Assembly (NCBI GenBank): GCA_036752905.1
Contig: DAIORT010000002.1
Span: 132,631 to 196,630 of the forward strand
Length of the DNA stretch: 64,000 bases
Direction of reading: 5' to 3'
DNA from: UBA4877 sp002399345
GTDB taxonomy: Bacteria > Bacillota > Thermoanaerobacteria > Thermoanaerobacterales > UBA4877
The notes beneath the pieces were generated by a model. It was not told the DNA's origin, did not search any database, and worked only from the letters and a program-made list of their open reading frames with translations. Of the stretch, positions 32,680 through 41,280 are shown in pieces. Both the position numbers and the translations under genes were made by a program. How positions within the stretch are numbered: the stretch's first letter is position 1; the number at the start of each line of letters is the position of its first letter.

Positions 32680-33039
32680 ATGGAAAGGTCTGATGCCTAT
32701 AGCAGGGAAGGTGGACATGAAGAACCTGGGATTGAAGAGTTAAAACCGAAGATAAAATCATTGAAAGGTGTTTCTGATATCTTCAAGGCTTTAAGTGACG
32801 ACTCTCGAAGCGAAATAGTTTATATGCTGTCACAAAAGGAGCTATGTGTCGGGGACATAGCCTATTTATTAGATATGAATCTGCAGGCGGTTTCCTATCA
32901 CCTTAAGACCCTTAAGTCGCTTAATCTGATCAAAAGCAGAAGAGAGGGGAAGATGATCTATTATTCCCTTTCCGATAATCATATTCCCGATCTTATTAAT
33001 TTTGCTGTTAAATATAGATTAGGAATAGAATATCCGTAA
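32680..33039 (+). CDS. ArsR-family transcriptional regulator
   Basis: This is a 119-residue winged-helix protein. The helix-turn-helix is at about residues 58-80 (VGDIAYLLDMNLQAVSYHLKTL), followed by a wing (RREGKMIYYSL). The position where metal sensors carry ELCVCD has ELCVGD, so only one cysteine remains and classical metal sensing by the CxC motif is unlikely. GAGGGGA suits ATG 32680; the in-frame extension upstream to 32566 would start at the transcript's first bases and lacks a site. It probably regulates the two genes that follow. Confidence 0.85.
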   Translation: MERSDAYSREGGHEEPGIEELKPKIKSLKGVSDIFKALSDDSRSEIVYMLSQKELCVGDIAYLLDMNLQAVSYHLKTLKSLNLIKSRREGKMIYYSLSDNHIPDLINFAVKYRLGIEYP

Positions 33040-33053
33040 GGAGGTTATTTATT

Positions 33054-34454
33054 ATGTTTGATTATGCTGAAAAAGTTCTTGGCAAGGCAATAGTGCGTCA
33101 GGGCTTAAAATATGTTTCAGGCAATCCTGAAGAAAACCTGCCCAAGATTTTAGATTTGGGTGAGAAGATAGCCAAGAGGCCGTCGGATAAAGAAACGGTG
33201 AGAAAGGTAAGAAACAATGTCGTAGATCCCAATAGTAACTGGCATAAGTTTGCTACGACATTACTTACAAGGATTGATCCCAATATAAGAGAGAAGACGG
33301 CGGGAAATTTTTTTGTAGATGCATGCCTGCTTGGTAATCCCAAACAGGACCAGCTGTCAAAGAAATATGACATAAATGTTCCGTGGGCTATACTTATAGA
33401 TCCTACCGCTGCATGCAACTTAAGGTGTGTGGGATGCTGGGCGGGAGAATATAATCAGAAGGATGCTTTAGACTATGACACCTTAAACAGGGTGATAAGT
33501 GAGGCTGAGGAATTAGGTATATTCTTCACGATATTCTCAGGCGGTGAGCCGACTGTAAGGAAAGATTACCTTATTAAGTTGGCTGAGGCGCATCCTGACT
33601 CTGTTTTCCTGTCATTTACCAACGGAACTTTGATAGACGATGATTTTGTTAAAGAAGTTAAGAGGGTTGGAAACCTTGCATTTGCAGTAAGTGTGGATGG
33701 TTTTGAGAAAACCACGAATGCAAGACGTGGAGAGAATGTTTATCAAAGAGCACTGGCAGCAATGGAAAGAATGAGAGATGCCGGCATAATCTTTGGTTTC
33801 TCGACTATGTATATGCATGGAAACATAGATGAGGTAGGATCTAATGAGTTTATAGACATGATGATAGAAAAAGGATGCTTGTTCGGATGGTATTTCACAT
33901 ATGTACCGGTCGGTAGAGACTCTGATCCTTCAATGATGGCTACTCCGGAAGAGAGGGCTGAGATGTACAGGAGGGTTAATGAGATCAGAATGACAAAACC
34001 CCTGTTTGCAATAGATTTCTGGAATGACGGTGAATATGCACATGGTTGTATAGCAGGAGCTAGAAGGTATCTCCATATCAATGCCAACGGTGATGTGGAG
34101 CCGTGTGCCTTTGTACATTATGCCACATGCAATATCAAGGACACCTCGCTTTTAGATGCCCTGAAGTCTCCTCTTATGATGGAATACAGGAGACATCAGC
34201 CGTTCAATGGGAATATGCTTCGTCCCTGCCCGATGATTGATAACCCGGAGATGATTAAGGAGATGGTTCACGCCTCGGGAGCACACTCTACGCAGATGGG
34301 TGAGCCGGAGGATGTAGATGATCTCTATAATAAGGTAAAACCGCATTCGGAGGAATGGGCTAAAAAAGCCGATGAATTGTGGGATGAAAGACAGAAGGAA
34401 ATAAACGGCTCGGCTGAAGCCAAAAAAGAAACAGCCACGGGTGCTGCGGATTAA
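33054..34454 (+). CDS. Radical SAM enzyme with SPASM-like C-terminus
   Basis: This is a 466-residue radical S-adenosylmethionine protein. The cluster motif CNLRCVGC places Cys121, Cys125 and Cys128 around the 4Fe-4S cluster, and FSGGEPT follows near residue 160. The C-terminal part has further cysteines (HGCIAGARRYLHINANGDVEPCAF and ATCNI, then RPCPM) in an arrangement like a SPASM/twitch domain, which would bind one or more extra clusters. A helical N-terminal extension of about 110 residues precedes the barrel. Neighbours are an ArsR regulator and a class III aminotransferase. No small precursor peptide gene was seen, so a peptide-modifying role is not supported; the substrate is unknown. 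Confidence 0.85.
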   Translation: MFDYAEKVLGKAIVRQGLKYVSGNPEENLPKILDLGEKIAKRPSDKETVRKVRNNVVDPNSNWHKFATTLLTRIDPNIREKTAGNFFVDACLLGNPKQDQLSKKYDINVPWAILIDPTAACNLRCVGCWAGEYNQKDALDYDTLNRVISEAEELGIFFTIFSGGEPTVRKDYLIKLAEAHPDSVFLSFTNGTLIDDDFVKEVKRVGNLAFAVSVDGFEKTTNARRGENVYQRALAAMERMRDAGIIFGFSTMYMHGNIDEVGSNEFIDMMIEKGCLFGWYFTYVPVGRDSDPSMMATPEERAEMYRRVNEIRMTKPLFAIDFWNDGEYAHGCIAGARRYLHINANGDVEPCAFVHYATCNIKDTSLLDALKSPLMMEYRRHQPFNGNMLRPCPMIDNPEMIKEMVHASGAHSTQMGEPEDVDDLYNKVKPHSEEWAKKADELWDERQKEINGSAEAKKETATGAAD

Positions 34455-34469
34455 TCCGCAGCTTTTTTT
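34443..34469 (+). terminator. Hairpin overlapping the radical SAM stop codon
   Basis: GCTGCGGAT pairs with ATCCGCAGC, followed by TTTTTTT. The TAA stop lies in the loop. The hairpin probably attenuates transcription between the radical SAM and aminotransferase genes. Confidence 0.88.
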
Positions 34470-34529
34470 ATTGTATTTTTAGTATTTTTGTTGTAACATT
34501 ATGTTGGTAATCTAAGGAGGCGATTAAGG

Positions 34530-35915
34530 TTGAAGAGTGAAATAGCAGATGATCTATATACGCTGGATGAGGCTCTGAATTTTAAAAAAAATAAGGTGGG
34601 AGAAAACTATAGTGAATATATAAATTCCTCTTTTGTACAGATGCTTTCACTGCTGCAGTTTAATAAACATTTTGTAAGAGCAAGCGGGGTCTCCGTGTGG
34701 GATGAGGACGGTAACGAATATTATGATTTCTTGGGCGCTTACGGTGCCCTTAGCCTGGGACACAATCCCCCGGAGGTATGGGATGCGGTAAACAAGGTTA
34801 AGGACATGCCTAATCTTTTACAAGCTGCCGTAAATAATCTGCCGGGTGCTTTAGCTCATAACCTGGCCGTTATTACGCCGGGAAAGCTCAAAAAGAGTTT
34901 CTTTTGCAACAGTGGTGCTGAGGCGGTGGAAGGGGCATTAAAGCTTGCTAAGATAGCATCGGGCAAGCACCGGATAATATACTGCAAGGATTCTTTTCAT
35001 GGTAAGTCTGCAGGTGCTCTTTCAGTGACCGGGAGAGGTAAATATCAAAAGCCGTTCGGGCCGCTTGTTCCCGACTGTGAGGCTGTGCCCTTCGGCGATC
35101 TGGACAGACTGGAGGACAAGCTTAAAGAAGGAGGGGTTGCGGCATTTATTGTCGAACCCGTCCAGGGGGAAGGCGGGATAATAATACCGCCGGCTGGATA
35201 TCTTAAAGGTGTCAGGGAACTTTGTACCAAATATGATGCATATTTTGTTGCTGATGAGGTTCAAACAGGTTTTGGCAGGACCGGTAGGATGTTTGCCTGT
35301 GAGTATGAGGATGTGGCACCAGACATAATGTGCCTGGCCAAGTCTCTCGGTGGCGGTGTGGTGCCTATAGGCGCATACATAGCTACGGACGAGATATGGA
35401 AGAAGGGTTATGGTACACAGGAGAAGTGCATGCTACATACCTCCACTTTCGGTGGGAACCAGGTGGCAATGGCGGCCGGTATGGCAGCGATAAAGAATAT
35501 TTTGGACAATGACCTTCCTCATCAGGCGGAGGAAAAGGGAAAATATTTCTTAGGCAAATTAAGCAAACTGAAGGATAAGTCTCCGCTGGTAAAGGATGTC
35601 AGGGGAAAGGGCCTTATGTTAGGTATTGAGTTCAATCAACAGGAAGGTTTACTTTCCAAAACACCGATAGGCAAGCTCTCGGAGGAATTTACCGGGTCGC
35701 TTATTGCAGGTGAGCTTCAGAACAGGTACCATATTATAACGGCTTATACGCTTAATAATCCCAATGTTATAAGGCTGGAACCACCGCTTATTGTTACTAA
35801 AGAACAGATGGACAGTGTGGTGGATGCTTTAAATGATATTTTGACGGGACAGAAATCTTTTCTTGGCCTGGCCCGGGCTAATACGGGAACAATATTGGGT
35901 TCGTTCTTTAAATAA
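34530..35915 (+). CDS. Class III PLP-dependent aminotransferase
   Basis: This is a 461-residue ornithine/putrescine-type aminotransferase of fold type I. CNSGAEAVEGALKLA binds the cofactor phosphate, DEVQTGFGRTG (Asp242) holds the pyridine ring, and Lys271 in CLAKSLGGG is the expected Schiff-base lysine. AAGGAGG precedes TTG 34530. It resembles putrescine aminotransferases most, but substrate cannot be read from sequence. The preceding radical SAM gene, 76 bases upstream across a terminator hairpin, suggests a shared pathway. Confidence 0.88.
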   Translation: MKSEIADDLYTLDEALNFKKNKVGENYSEYINSSFVQMLSLLQFNKHFVRASGVSVWDEDGNEYYDFLGAYGALSLGHNPPEVWDAVNKVKDMPNLLQAAVNNLPGALAHNLAVITPGKLKKSFFCNSGAEAVEGALKLAKIASGKHRIIYCKDSFHGKSAGALSVTGRGKYQKPFGPLVPDCEAVPFGDLDRLEDKLKEGGVAAFIVEPVQGEGGIIIPPAGYLKGVRELCTKYDAYFVADEVQTGFGRTGRMFACEYEDVAPDIMCLAKSLGGGVVPIGAYIATDEIWKKGYGTQEKCMLHTSTFGGNQVAMAAGMAAIKNILDNDLPHQAEEKGKYFLGKLSKLKDKSPLVKDVRGKGLMLGIEFNQQEGLLSKTPIGKLSEEFTGSLIAGELQNRYHIITAYTLNNPNVIRLEPPLIVTKEQMDSVVDALNDILTGQKSFLGLARANTGTILGSFFK

Positions 35916-35964
35916 AAGACTGTAGAAGCTCATAGAGTGGAATGGAGGACAGGACCTTGATGAT

Positions 35965-36063
35965 TTGCAGGTGTATCCAACACAGCTAAGCAAAATTGCC
36001 GTACAATTGCGCGGCCTAAAACTTTGCCATCGGTCGGGGGGGACTAAAGGTCCCTCTTTTTTT
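35965..36063 (+). ncRNA. Candidate small RNA, copy B
   Basis: The segment 35979-36036 aligns with copy A at 14774-14831 without gaps, and the core AGCTAAGCAAAATTGCC is nearly identical. As in copy A, it lies after a protein gene and is followed within a few bases by a terminator (GGGGGACT against GGTCCCTC, then TTTTTTT). The hairpin pairing proposed for copy A is not kept here, so the structure is unclear; the shared element may be single-stranded and act by base pairing. Confidence 0.5.
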
Positions 36064-36149
36064 GATATATAATGTGTAAAACGATGTGTACCTAAGCAAA
36101 TGCATGGTATTCTATAATAATATCTTAAGGTACGGTTTGCAAAATATGC

Positions 36150-36177
36150 TTGGCAATACTACAATAAAATGTATAGT
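36150..36177 (+). promoter_or_regulatory. nrdJ promoter
   Basis: TTGGCA (36150-36155), 16 bases and TATAGT (36172-36177) form a likely sigma-A promoter. A start near 36184 excludes the upstream in-frame ATG at 36169. No paired NrdR box or B12 riboswitch was seen. Confidence 0.6.
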
Positions 36178-36213
36178 AACTATGTACATACACAAGATAT
36201 GGAGGCTAACTCA

Positions 36214-38472
36214 ATGAAATTAACAGATAATGCCTTGAAGGTATTAAAGAAGAGATATCTTGCAAAGGATGAAGATGGACATATAACCGAAAAACCTGAA
36301 GACATGTTTGACAGGGTTGCACGCACCATAGCGGCAGATGAAAAAAAATATAAAGATGGTGATGATACAGGTAAATTAACTAAAGAGTTTTATGATATGA
36401 TGACAAATCTGGATTTTTTGCCTAATTCACCCACATTGATGAATGCAGGAAGGCCGCTGGGACAGCTTTCCGCATGTTTTGTCCTTCCTGTGGGTGACTC
36501 CATGGAAGAGATATTTGACGCAATCAAGTATGCCGCCATAATACACAAGAGTGGAGGTGGGACAGGATTTTCATTCTCCCGCCTGCGACCTAAGGGTGCT
36601 ACAGTCAGGACAACGGGTGGGGTGGCGTCCGGCCCGGTGAGTTTTATGAAGGTATTTAATTCCGCTACTGAGGCGGTAAAGCAGGGCGGTACCCGCCGGG
36701 GAGCCAATATGGGGATACTCAGGGTCGATCATCCTGATATACTGGAATTTATAAAGTGCAAGCAGGATAATAATGATATAACCAACTTCAATATAAGCGT
36801 AGGCATCACGGAGAAGTTTATTAAAGCCGTCCAGAAAGATGAATATTATTCTCTTGTTGATCCTCATACAAAGGAAATAGTAAAGACCTTGAGAGCACGT
36901 GAGGTCTTTGACCTTATTGTCGATATGGCTTGGAATAATGGAGAGCCGGGTATTGTCTTTTTGGACAGGATAAATGAGAAGAACCCTGTACCAGGAATCG
37001 GTGAGATAGAGTCAACCAATCCGTGCGGTGAGCAGCCGCTCTTACCGTATGAAAGTTGCAACCTGGGTTCTATTAACCTTGCCAACATGCTTAAATATGA
37101 TAAAAATGAGTATATAGTCGATTATAAGAAATTGAAAAAAGTTGTTTTTAGTGCCGTACACTTTCTGGACAATGTCATCGATGTTAACTGTTATCCATTG
37201 CCCCAGATTGATGAAATGACAAAGGCCAACAGAAAGATCGGCCTGGGGGTTATGGGTTTTGCCGATATGCTCTACAGGATGAAGGTACCATATAACAGCA
37301 AACAGGCTTTGAAATTAGCTGATGAGATCATGGCTTTTATTGACAAGGCATCAAAGGAAGCATCATGTGAACTGGCAAAGAAAAGAGGGGTTTTCCCTAA
37401 TTGGGATAAGAGTATTTTTAGGGAAAAGAATTTGCGGGTTAGGAATGCAACCACCACTACCATAGCGCCAACCGGCACTATAAGTATAATTGCCGGTGTT
37501 TCCAGCGGGATAGAGCCTGCCTTTGCTTTGGCTTTTGTGAGGAAAGTTATGGACAATGAAGAATTGCTTGATGTAAATCCTATTTTTAAAGATATGGCAG
37601 TGAAGAGAGGTTTTTATAATGACTCCCTTATGCGGAGGGTTTCAGCCGCAGGAACGCTTAAAGGCCTGGATGATATACCCGACGATATTAAAAAGGTTTA
37701 TGTCACTGCTTTGGATACAGAACCATACTGGCATATATCCATGCAGGCGGCCTTTCAGAAGCATGTGGATAATGCTGTATCTAAAACTGTAAACTTTCCC
37801 AACAAAGCCACGAAAGATGATGTGCGCAAGGTATATCTGATGGCTTATGATATGGGTTGTAAGGGTGTTACTATATACAGGGATGGAAGCAGGGATACCC
37901 AGGTGCTTAACATAGGCGACAGTAGCAGCAATAAGGCTGATATAGAAGATTTGGATGAACCGCTGATACCCAGGGAAAGACCGCAAATAACCCGGGGCAT
38001 CACTGAAAAAGTAAGGGTAGGCTGTGGAAATCTATATATTACGGTAAATTATGATGAGAATGGTATCTGCGAGGTATTTACCAATGTGGGCAGAGCAGGA
38101 GGATGTCCGTCACAGTCCGAGGCAACCTCGCGACTTACATCCGTAGCCTTAAGATCGGGTATGGATGTAAAAGAACTGGTGGGGCAGCTCAAAGGTATAC
38201 GCTGTCTATCCACTATAAGACAGAAGGAAAGGGACAAGCGTATAAAAGTGCTGTCATGTCCTGATGCAATAGCTAGGGTTATCGAGAAGGTAATGGATAT
38301 GAAGGATGAAACAAACCCGGAAGACAGTGATGGTGACCCGGATACTCAAGACAACGGCGATGAGAAGGATCAGAAGGGCCATACTGCTACTTGCCCGGAA
38401 TGCGGCAGTAAGATAGAGCATGAGAGCGGTTGCGTCATCTGTCCTAACTGTGGTTATTCAAAGTGCAGTTAA
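36214..38472 (+). CDS. nrdJ: B12-dependent (class II) ribonucleotide reductase
   Basis: NrdJ reduces ribonucleotides to deoxyribonucleotides with adenosylcobalamin as radical source, in the presence or absence of oxygen. The active-site blocks NPCGEQPLLPYESCNLGSINL (catalytic Cys and Glu) and APTGTISIIAGVSSGIEP are clear, as is NSPTLMNAGRPLGQLSACFVLP near the front. The C-terminus has a zinc-ribbon-like CPECGSKIEHESGCVICPNCG followed by a final Cys. GGAGG fits ATG 36214, giving 752 residues. It stands alone between a terminator and the candidate small RNA. Confidence 0.96.
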   Translation: MKLTDNALKVLKKRYLAKDEDGHITEKPEDMFDRVARTIAADEKKYKDGDDTGKLTKEFYDMMTNLDFLPNSPTLMNAGRPLGQLSACFVLPVGDSMEEIFDAIKYAAIIHKSGGGTGFSFSRLRPKGATVRTTGGVASGPVSFMKVFNSATEAVKQGGTRRGANMGILRVDHPDILEFIKCKQDNNDITNFNISVGITEKFIKAVQKDEYYSLVDPHTKEIVKTLRAREVFDLIVDMAWNNGEPGIVFLDRINEKNPVPGIGEIESTNPCGEQPLLPYESCNLGSINLANMLKYDKNEYIVDYKKLKKVVFSAVHFLDNVIDVNCYPLPQIDEMTKANRKIGLGVMGFADMLYRMKVPYNSKQALKLADEIMAFIDKASKEASCELAKKRGVFPNWDKSIFREKNLRVRNATTTTIAPTGTISIIAGVSSGIEPAFALAFVRKVMDNEELLDVNPIFKDMAVKRGFYNDSLMRRVSAAGTLKGLDDIPDDIKKVYVTALDTEPYWHISMQAAFQKHVDNAVSKTVNFPNKATKDDVRKVYLMAYDMGCKGVTIYRDGSRDTQVLNIGDSSSNKADIEDLDEPLIPRERPQITRGITEKVRVGCGNLYITVNYDENGICEVFTNVGRAGGCPSQSEATSRLTSVALRSGMDVKELVGQLKGIRCLSTIRQKERDKRIKVLSCPDAIARVIEKVMDMKDETNPEDSDGDPDTQDNGDEKDQKGHTATCPECGSKIEHESGCVICPNCGYSKCS

Positions 38473-38498
38473 GCACTTGTTATAAACTATATGTACTT

Positions 38499-38534
38499 AA
38501 ATAAGCAGCGAATTTTCCCGCTGCTTATTTTTTT
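38499..38534 (+). terminator. Intrinsic terminator after nrdJ
   Basis: AAATAAGCAGCG pairs with CGCTGCTTATTT, and the 3' arm extends into a run of T. Confidence 0.92.
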
Positions 38535-38659
38535 ATCGGGACACAAAATATTCAATGTATAAGATGAATCGACTGTTTTATAGAGGGATTTGATTGTACC
38601 ACTTAGAATATATAATATAATAGGGTATAAAAATGGAGAAGAAAGGGGGATTAAGAAAT

Positions 38660-39328
38660 ATGAGCGATATAGAGGACCTTCTGGTTGATATTGTGCGGGA
38701 AGATAGCAAACCTGCTCTAGGTTGTACAGAGCCGGCTGCTGTTGCGTTTGCAGGAGCATTTGCAAAAAAATACATAACCGGTAAGATTGAAAATATAAGG
38801 GTCATAACAAGTAAGAATATATTTAAAAACGGTAAGTCAGTTATAATACCGAGAGCCGGCGGAAAAGGTTTGGATCTGGCTGCAGCCCTTGGGGTTACGG
38901 GCGGATACGCCGATGATGGTCTTATGGTACTAAAGCATATAAACAAGCAGGATATACAATCAGCAAAAGATATGGTCACAAGCGGTATGGTAACGGCAAC
39001 ATATATTGAGGCATCGCCATCCATCTATGTAAATATTGTATTGAGAACTGATAAAGAAACAGTTGAATTAGAATTGAGGGATGGTCATACCTATGTTGAA
39101 TGGGTTAAGGTTAACGGTAATGTGGTATACCATATTCCATTTAAAAAAAGTCAAGGGACATCCTATGAATTTTTAAAAGATTTGAGTATAAAAGAGCTAC
39201 GACAAATATGTGAAGCTATTCCAATAGAGAAGATACAATTTGTCACAGATGGGATTGATATGAATAAGAATGCGTCATTAGCGGGTTTAAAGTCCGAATC
39301 GGGACTCAATATTGGTTCGGCTCTCTAA
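38660..39328 (+). CDS. cyuA: UPF0597/CyuA-like cysteine desulfidase, N-terminal half
   Basis: This 222-residue protein corresponds to the N-terminal half of the UPF0597 family (E. coli CyuA/YhaM, archaeal L-cysteine desulfidase), which breaks cysteine into sulfide, ammonia and pyruvate. The signature PALGCTEPAAVAFA with its conserved Cys lies near residue 20. Family proteins are normally one chain of about 430 residues; here the reading frame stops after GLNIGSAL and the rest is in a second frame beginning at the overlapping TAATG. AAAGGGGGA fits ATG 38660. Either two coupled subunits or a frameshift mutation explains this. Confidence 0.75.
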   Translation: MSDIEDLLVDIVREDSKPALGCTEPAAVAFAGAFAKKYITGKIENIRVITSKNIFKNGKSVIIPRAGGKGLDLAAALGVTGGYADDGLMVLKHINKQDIQSAKDMVTSGMVTATYIEASPSIYVNIVLRTDKETVELELRDGHTYVEWVKVNGNVVYHIPFKKSQGTSYEFLKDLSIKELRQICEAIPIEKIQFVTDGIDMNKNASLAGLKSESGLNIGSAL

Positions 39329-39936
39329 TGAAACTAAATTCGCAAGGGAAATTAAATATGGATGTTTTTACTAAGGCAAGGGTATTAACAGCGGCAGCCT
39401 GTGATATGAGGATGGGTGGCGGGGAGTATCCGATTATGACCAGCGGCGGCAGCGGTAATCAAGGAATAGGTGTTATCCTGCCTATAAAGGTCGTTGCCGA
39501 ATATGAGAATATAGGAAAAGAAAAGCTGATCCGTGCCGTTTTCTTTGCACATATAATAAACAGATATGTAAAGATTTATACAGGAAAGCTGTCTTCTATA
39601 TGTGGTTGTGTAATTGCAGCCGGAGTGGGAGCCGCCGCAGCCATAACATGGATGTTGGGAGGGGATGATGAAAAAATAGAGGGAAGCTGTCAAAATATTC
39701 TTGCAAACCTGATGGGAATGATATGTGATGGAGCTAAAGACACCTGTTCATTTAAATTATCGACAAGTGCCGAAGAGGCAGTATTAGATGCTTATTTAGC
39801 AATGGAGGGGGTAATTGCCGAGAAAAATGTAGGTGTTGTAGGAAGCTCAATTGAAGACACTATAAAAAATATGGGTTTTTTATGTAAAAGAGGTCTGGAT
39901 CATACTGATGCTGCAATATTAGAAATCATAAACTGA
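39328..39936 (+). CDS. cyuA: UPF0597/CyuA-like cysteine desulfidase, C-terminal half
   Basis: This 202-residue frame carries the C-terminal half of the UPF0597 protein: ACDMRMGGGEYPIMTSGGSGNQGIG, then SSICGCVIAAG and MICDGAKDTCSFK, whose cysteines are candidate iron-sulfur ligands. Its ATG overlaps the stop of the first half (TAATG) and has no ribosome-binding site of its own, so translation would depend on re-initiation. The two pieces add up to about 424 residues, the usual full length, and no segment seems lost. An amino-acid symporter follows 13 bases downstream. Confidence 0.75.
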   Translation: MKLNSQGKLNMDVFTKARVLTAAACDMRMGGGEYPIMTSGGSGNQGIGVILPIKVVAEYENIGKEKLIRAVFFAHIINRYVKIYTGKLSSICGCVIAAGVGAAAAITWMLGGDDEKIEGSCQNILANLMGMICDGAKDTCSFKLSTSAEEAVLDAYLAMEGVIAEKNVGVVGSSIEDTIKNMGFLCKRGLDHTDAAILEIIN

Positions 39937-39949
39937 AAGGGGCATTAAT

Positions 39950-41119
39950 TTGAGTAAAATAAAGGATAGTCTTATCGTGAAGCTGTTAGCTGGTGTATTT
40001 GTTGGTATTATATTAGGACTTATGTTAGGGCGCGGTCCGATCAAAATAATACTTACAGTCAAGGAAGTATTGGGCCAGTTTATTTTTTTCTGCGTGCCAT
40101 TGGTAATCATTGGTTTCATTGCACCTGCAATAACAAATCTTAAATCCAATGCAAGTAAAATGTTATTGGTTACACTATTGATAGCATATTTATCATCGGT
40201 CGGGGCAGCTGCGCTATCAACAGCCGGTGGCTACGCTATTATTCCACATTTGAACATTCAGAATGCGGCTCAAGGATTAAGAAAACTTCCGGAGGTTCTA
40301 TTTAAGCTTGATATACCGCCTGTCATGTCGGTTATGTCGGCCCTGGTATTATCAATAGTATTAGGTTTAACTGCAGTATGGACCAAATCGGAGCATGTTG
40401 ATGTCCTGCTTAAAGAGTTTAATAATATGATACTGCAGGTAGTGGAAAAGATGATCGTTCCTATATTACCAATATTTATAGCAACTACTTTTGCCGGACT
40501 TGCTTATGAAGGTAGCATTACAAGACAACTGCCTGTTTTCCTTAAGGTTATCGTAATAGTTATAATCGGTCAATTTATCTGGATGGCTGTGTTGTATGGT
40601 ATTGCGGGCCTGATCTCCATGAAGAATCCAGCTGAGGTATTTAAACATTATGTGCCTGCTTATTTAACTGCGGTCGGTACCATGTCCAGTGCCGCAACCA
40701 TGCCTGTAGCCCTTAAATGCGCCAGAAAATCAGCTGTTCTGGATGATGAAATTGTTGATTTTACTATCCCGATATGTTCAACAATACATCTCTGCGGGTC
40801 GGTACTGACAGAGACCTTCTTTTGTATGACAATATCCCAAATATTATATGGGCAGCTGCCAACACTGGGGACAATGTTGTTATTCATAGTTTTATTAGGT
40901 ATATTTGCAGTGGGGGCTCCAGGGGTACCGGGGGGTACCGTAATGGCATCATTAGGTATTGTAACATCCGTATTGGGATTTGATACTTCGGGTGTGGCCT
41001 TGCTAATTTCTGTCTTTGCATTACAGGACAGTTTTGGCACGGCATGTAATATAACGGGTGACGGTGCCATTGCTTTGATGCTTATGGGAATATTTAAGAG
41101 AGAAAAAGTATCGGGTTAA
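39950..41119 (+). CDS. Dicarboxylate/amino acid:cation symporter (DAACS family)
   Basis: This 389-residue membrane protein with about eight hydrophobic segments and two re-entrant loops is a sodium- or proton-coupled symporter. Family motifs are TMSSAATMPVALKCA (serine-rich loop) and GAPGVPGGTVMASLG, then NITGDGAIALM with the substrate-binding Asp. It begins with TTG after AAAGGGGC. Its position after the cysteine-desulfidase-like pair suggests cysteine, cystine or serine uptake, by analogy with the cyuA-cyuP pairing in E. coli, although CyuP is from another family. Confidence 0.88.
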   Translation: MSKIKDSLIVKLLAGVFVGIILGLMLGRGPIKIILTVKEVLGQFIFFCVPLVIIGFIAPAITNLKSNASKMLLVTLLIAYLSSVGAAALSTAGGYAIIPHLNIQNAAQGLRKLPEVLFKLDIPPVMSVMSALVLSIVLGLTAVWTKSEHVDVLLKEFNNMILQVVEKMIVPILPIFIATTFAGLAYEGSITRQLPVFLKVIVIVIIGQFIWMAVLYGIAGLISMKNPAEVFKHYVPAYLTAVGTMSSAATMPVALKCARKSAVLDDEIVDFTIPICSTIHLCGSVLTETFFCMTISQILYGQLPTLGTMLLFIVLLGIFAVGAPGVPGGTVMASLGIVTSVLGFDTSGVALLISVFALQDSFGTACNITGDGAIALMLMGIFKREKVSG

Positions 41120-41280
41120 GTTTATACCGGGGAAAGTAGGTATTAAAGAGCATCATGGATGTAGTGAACTACAGCTTGCTTAGAGTCGGTATACTGATGA
41201 AAAGTATGAATAAAAGAGGATATTTAAGTTTTTTATAGAATATTTATATAACACCTAAGGCACAAGGGAGATGATGTATT

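Noticed and set aside
36064..36213. B12 riboswitch or NrdR boxes upstream of nrdJ
   Set aside because: No B12-box (GCCACTG-like) and no paired NrdR box could be seen.
41205..41220. TTGCTTAG complementary to the CTAAGCAA of the small-RNA core
   Set aside because: An eight-base match is expected by chance in 64 kb, and copy A does not keep it.
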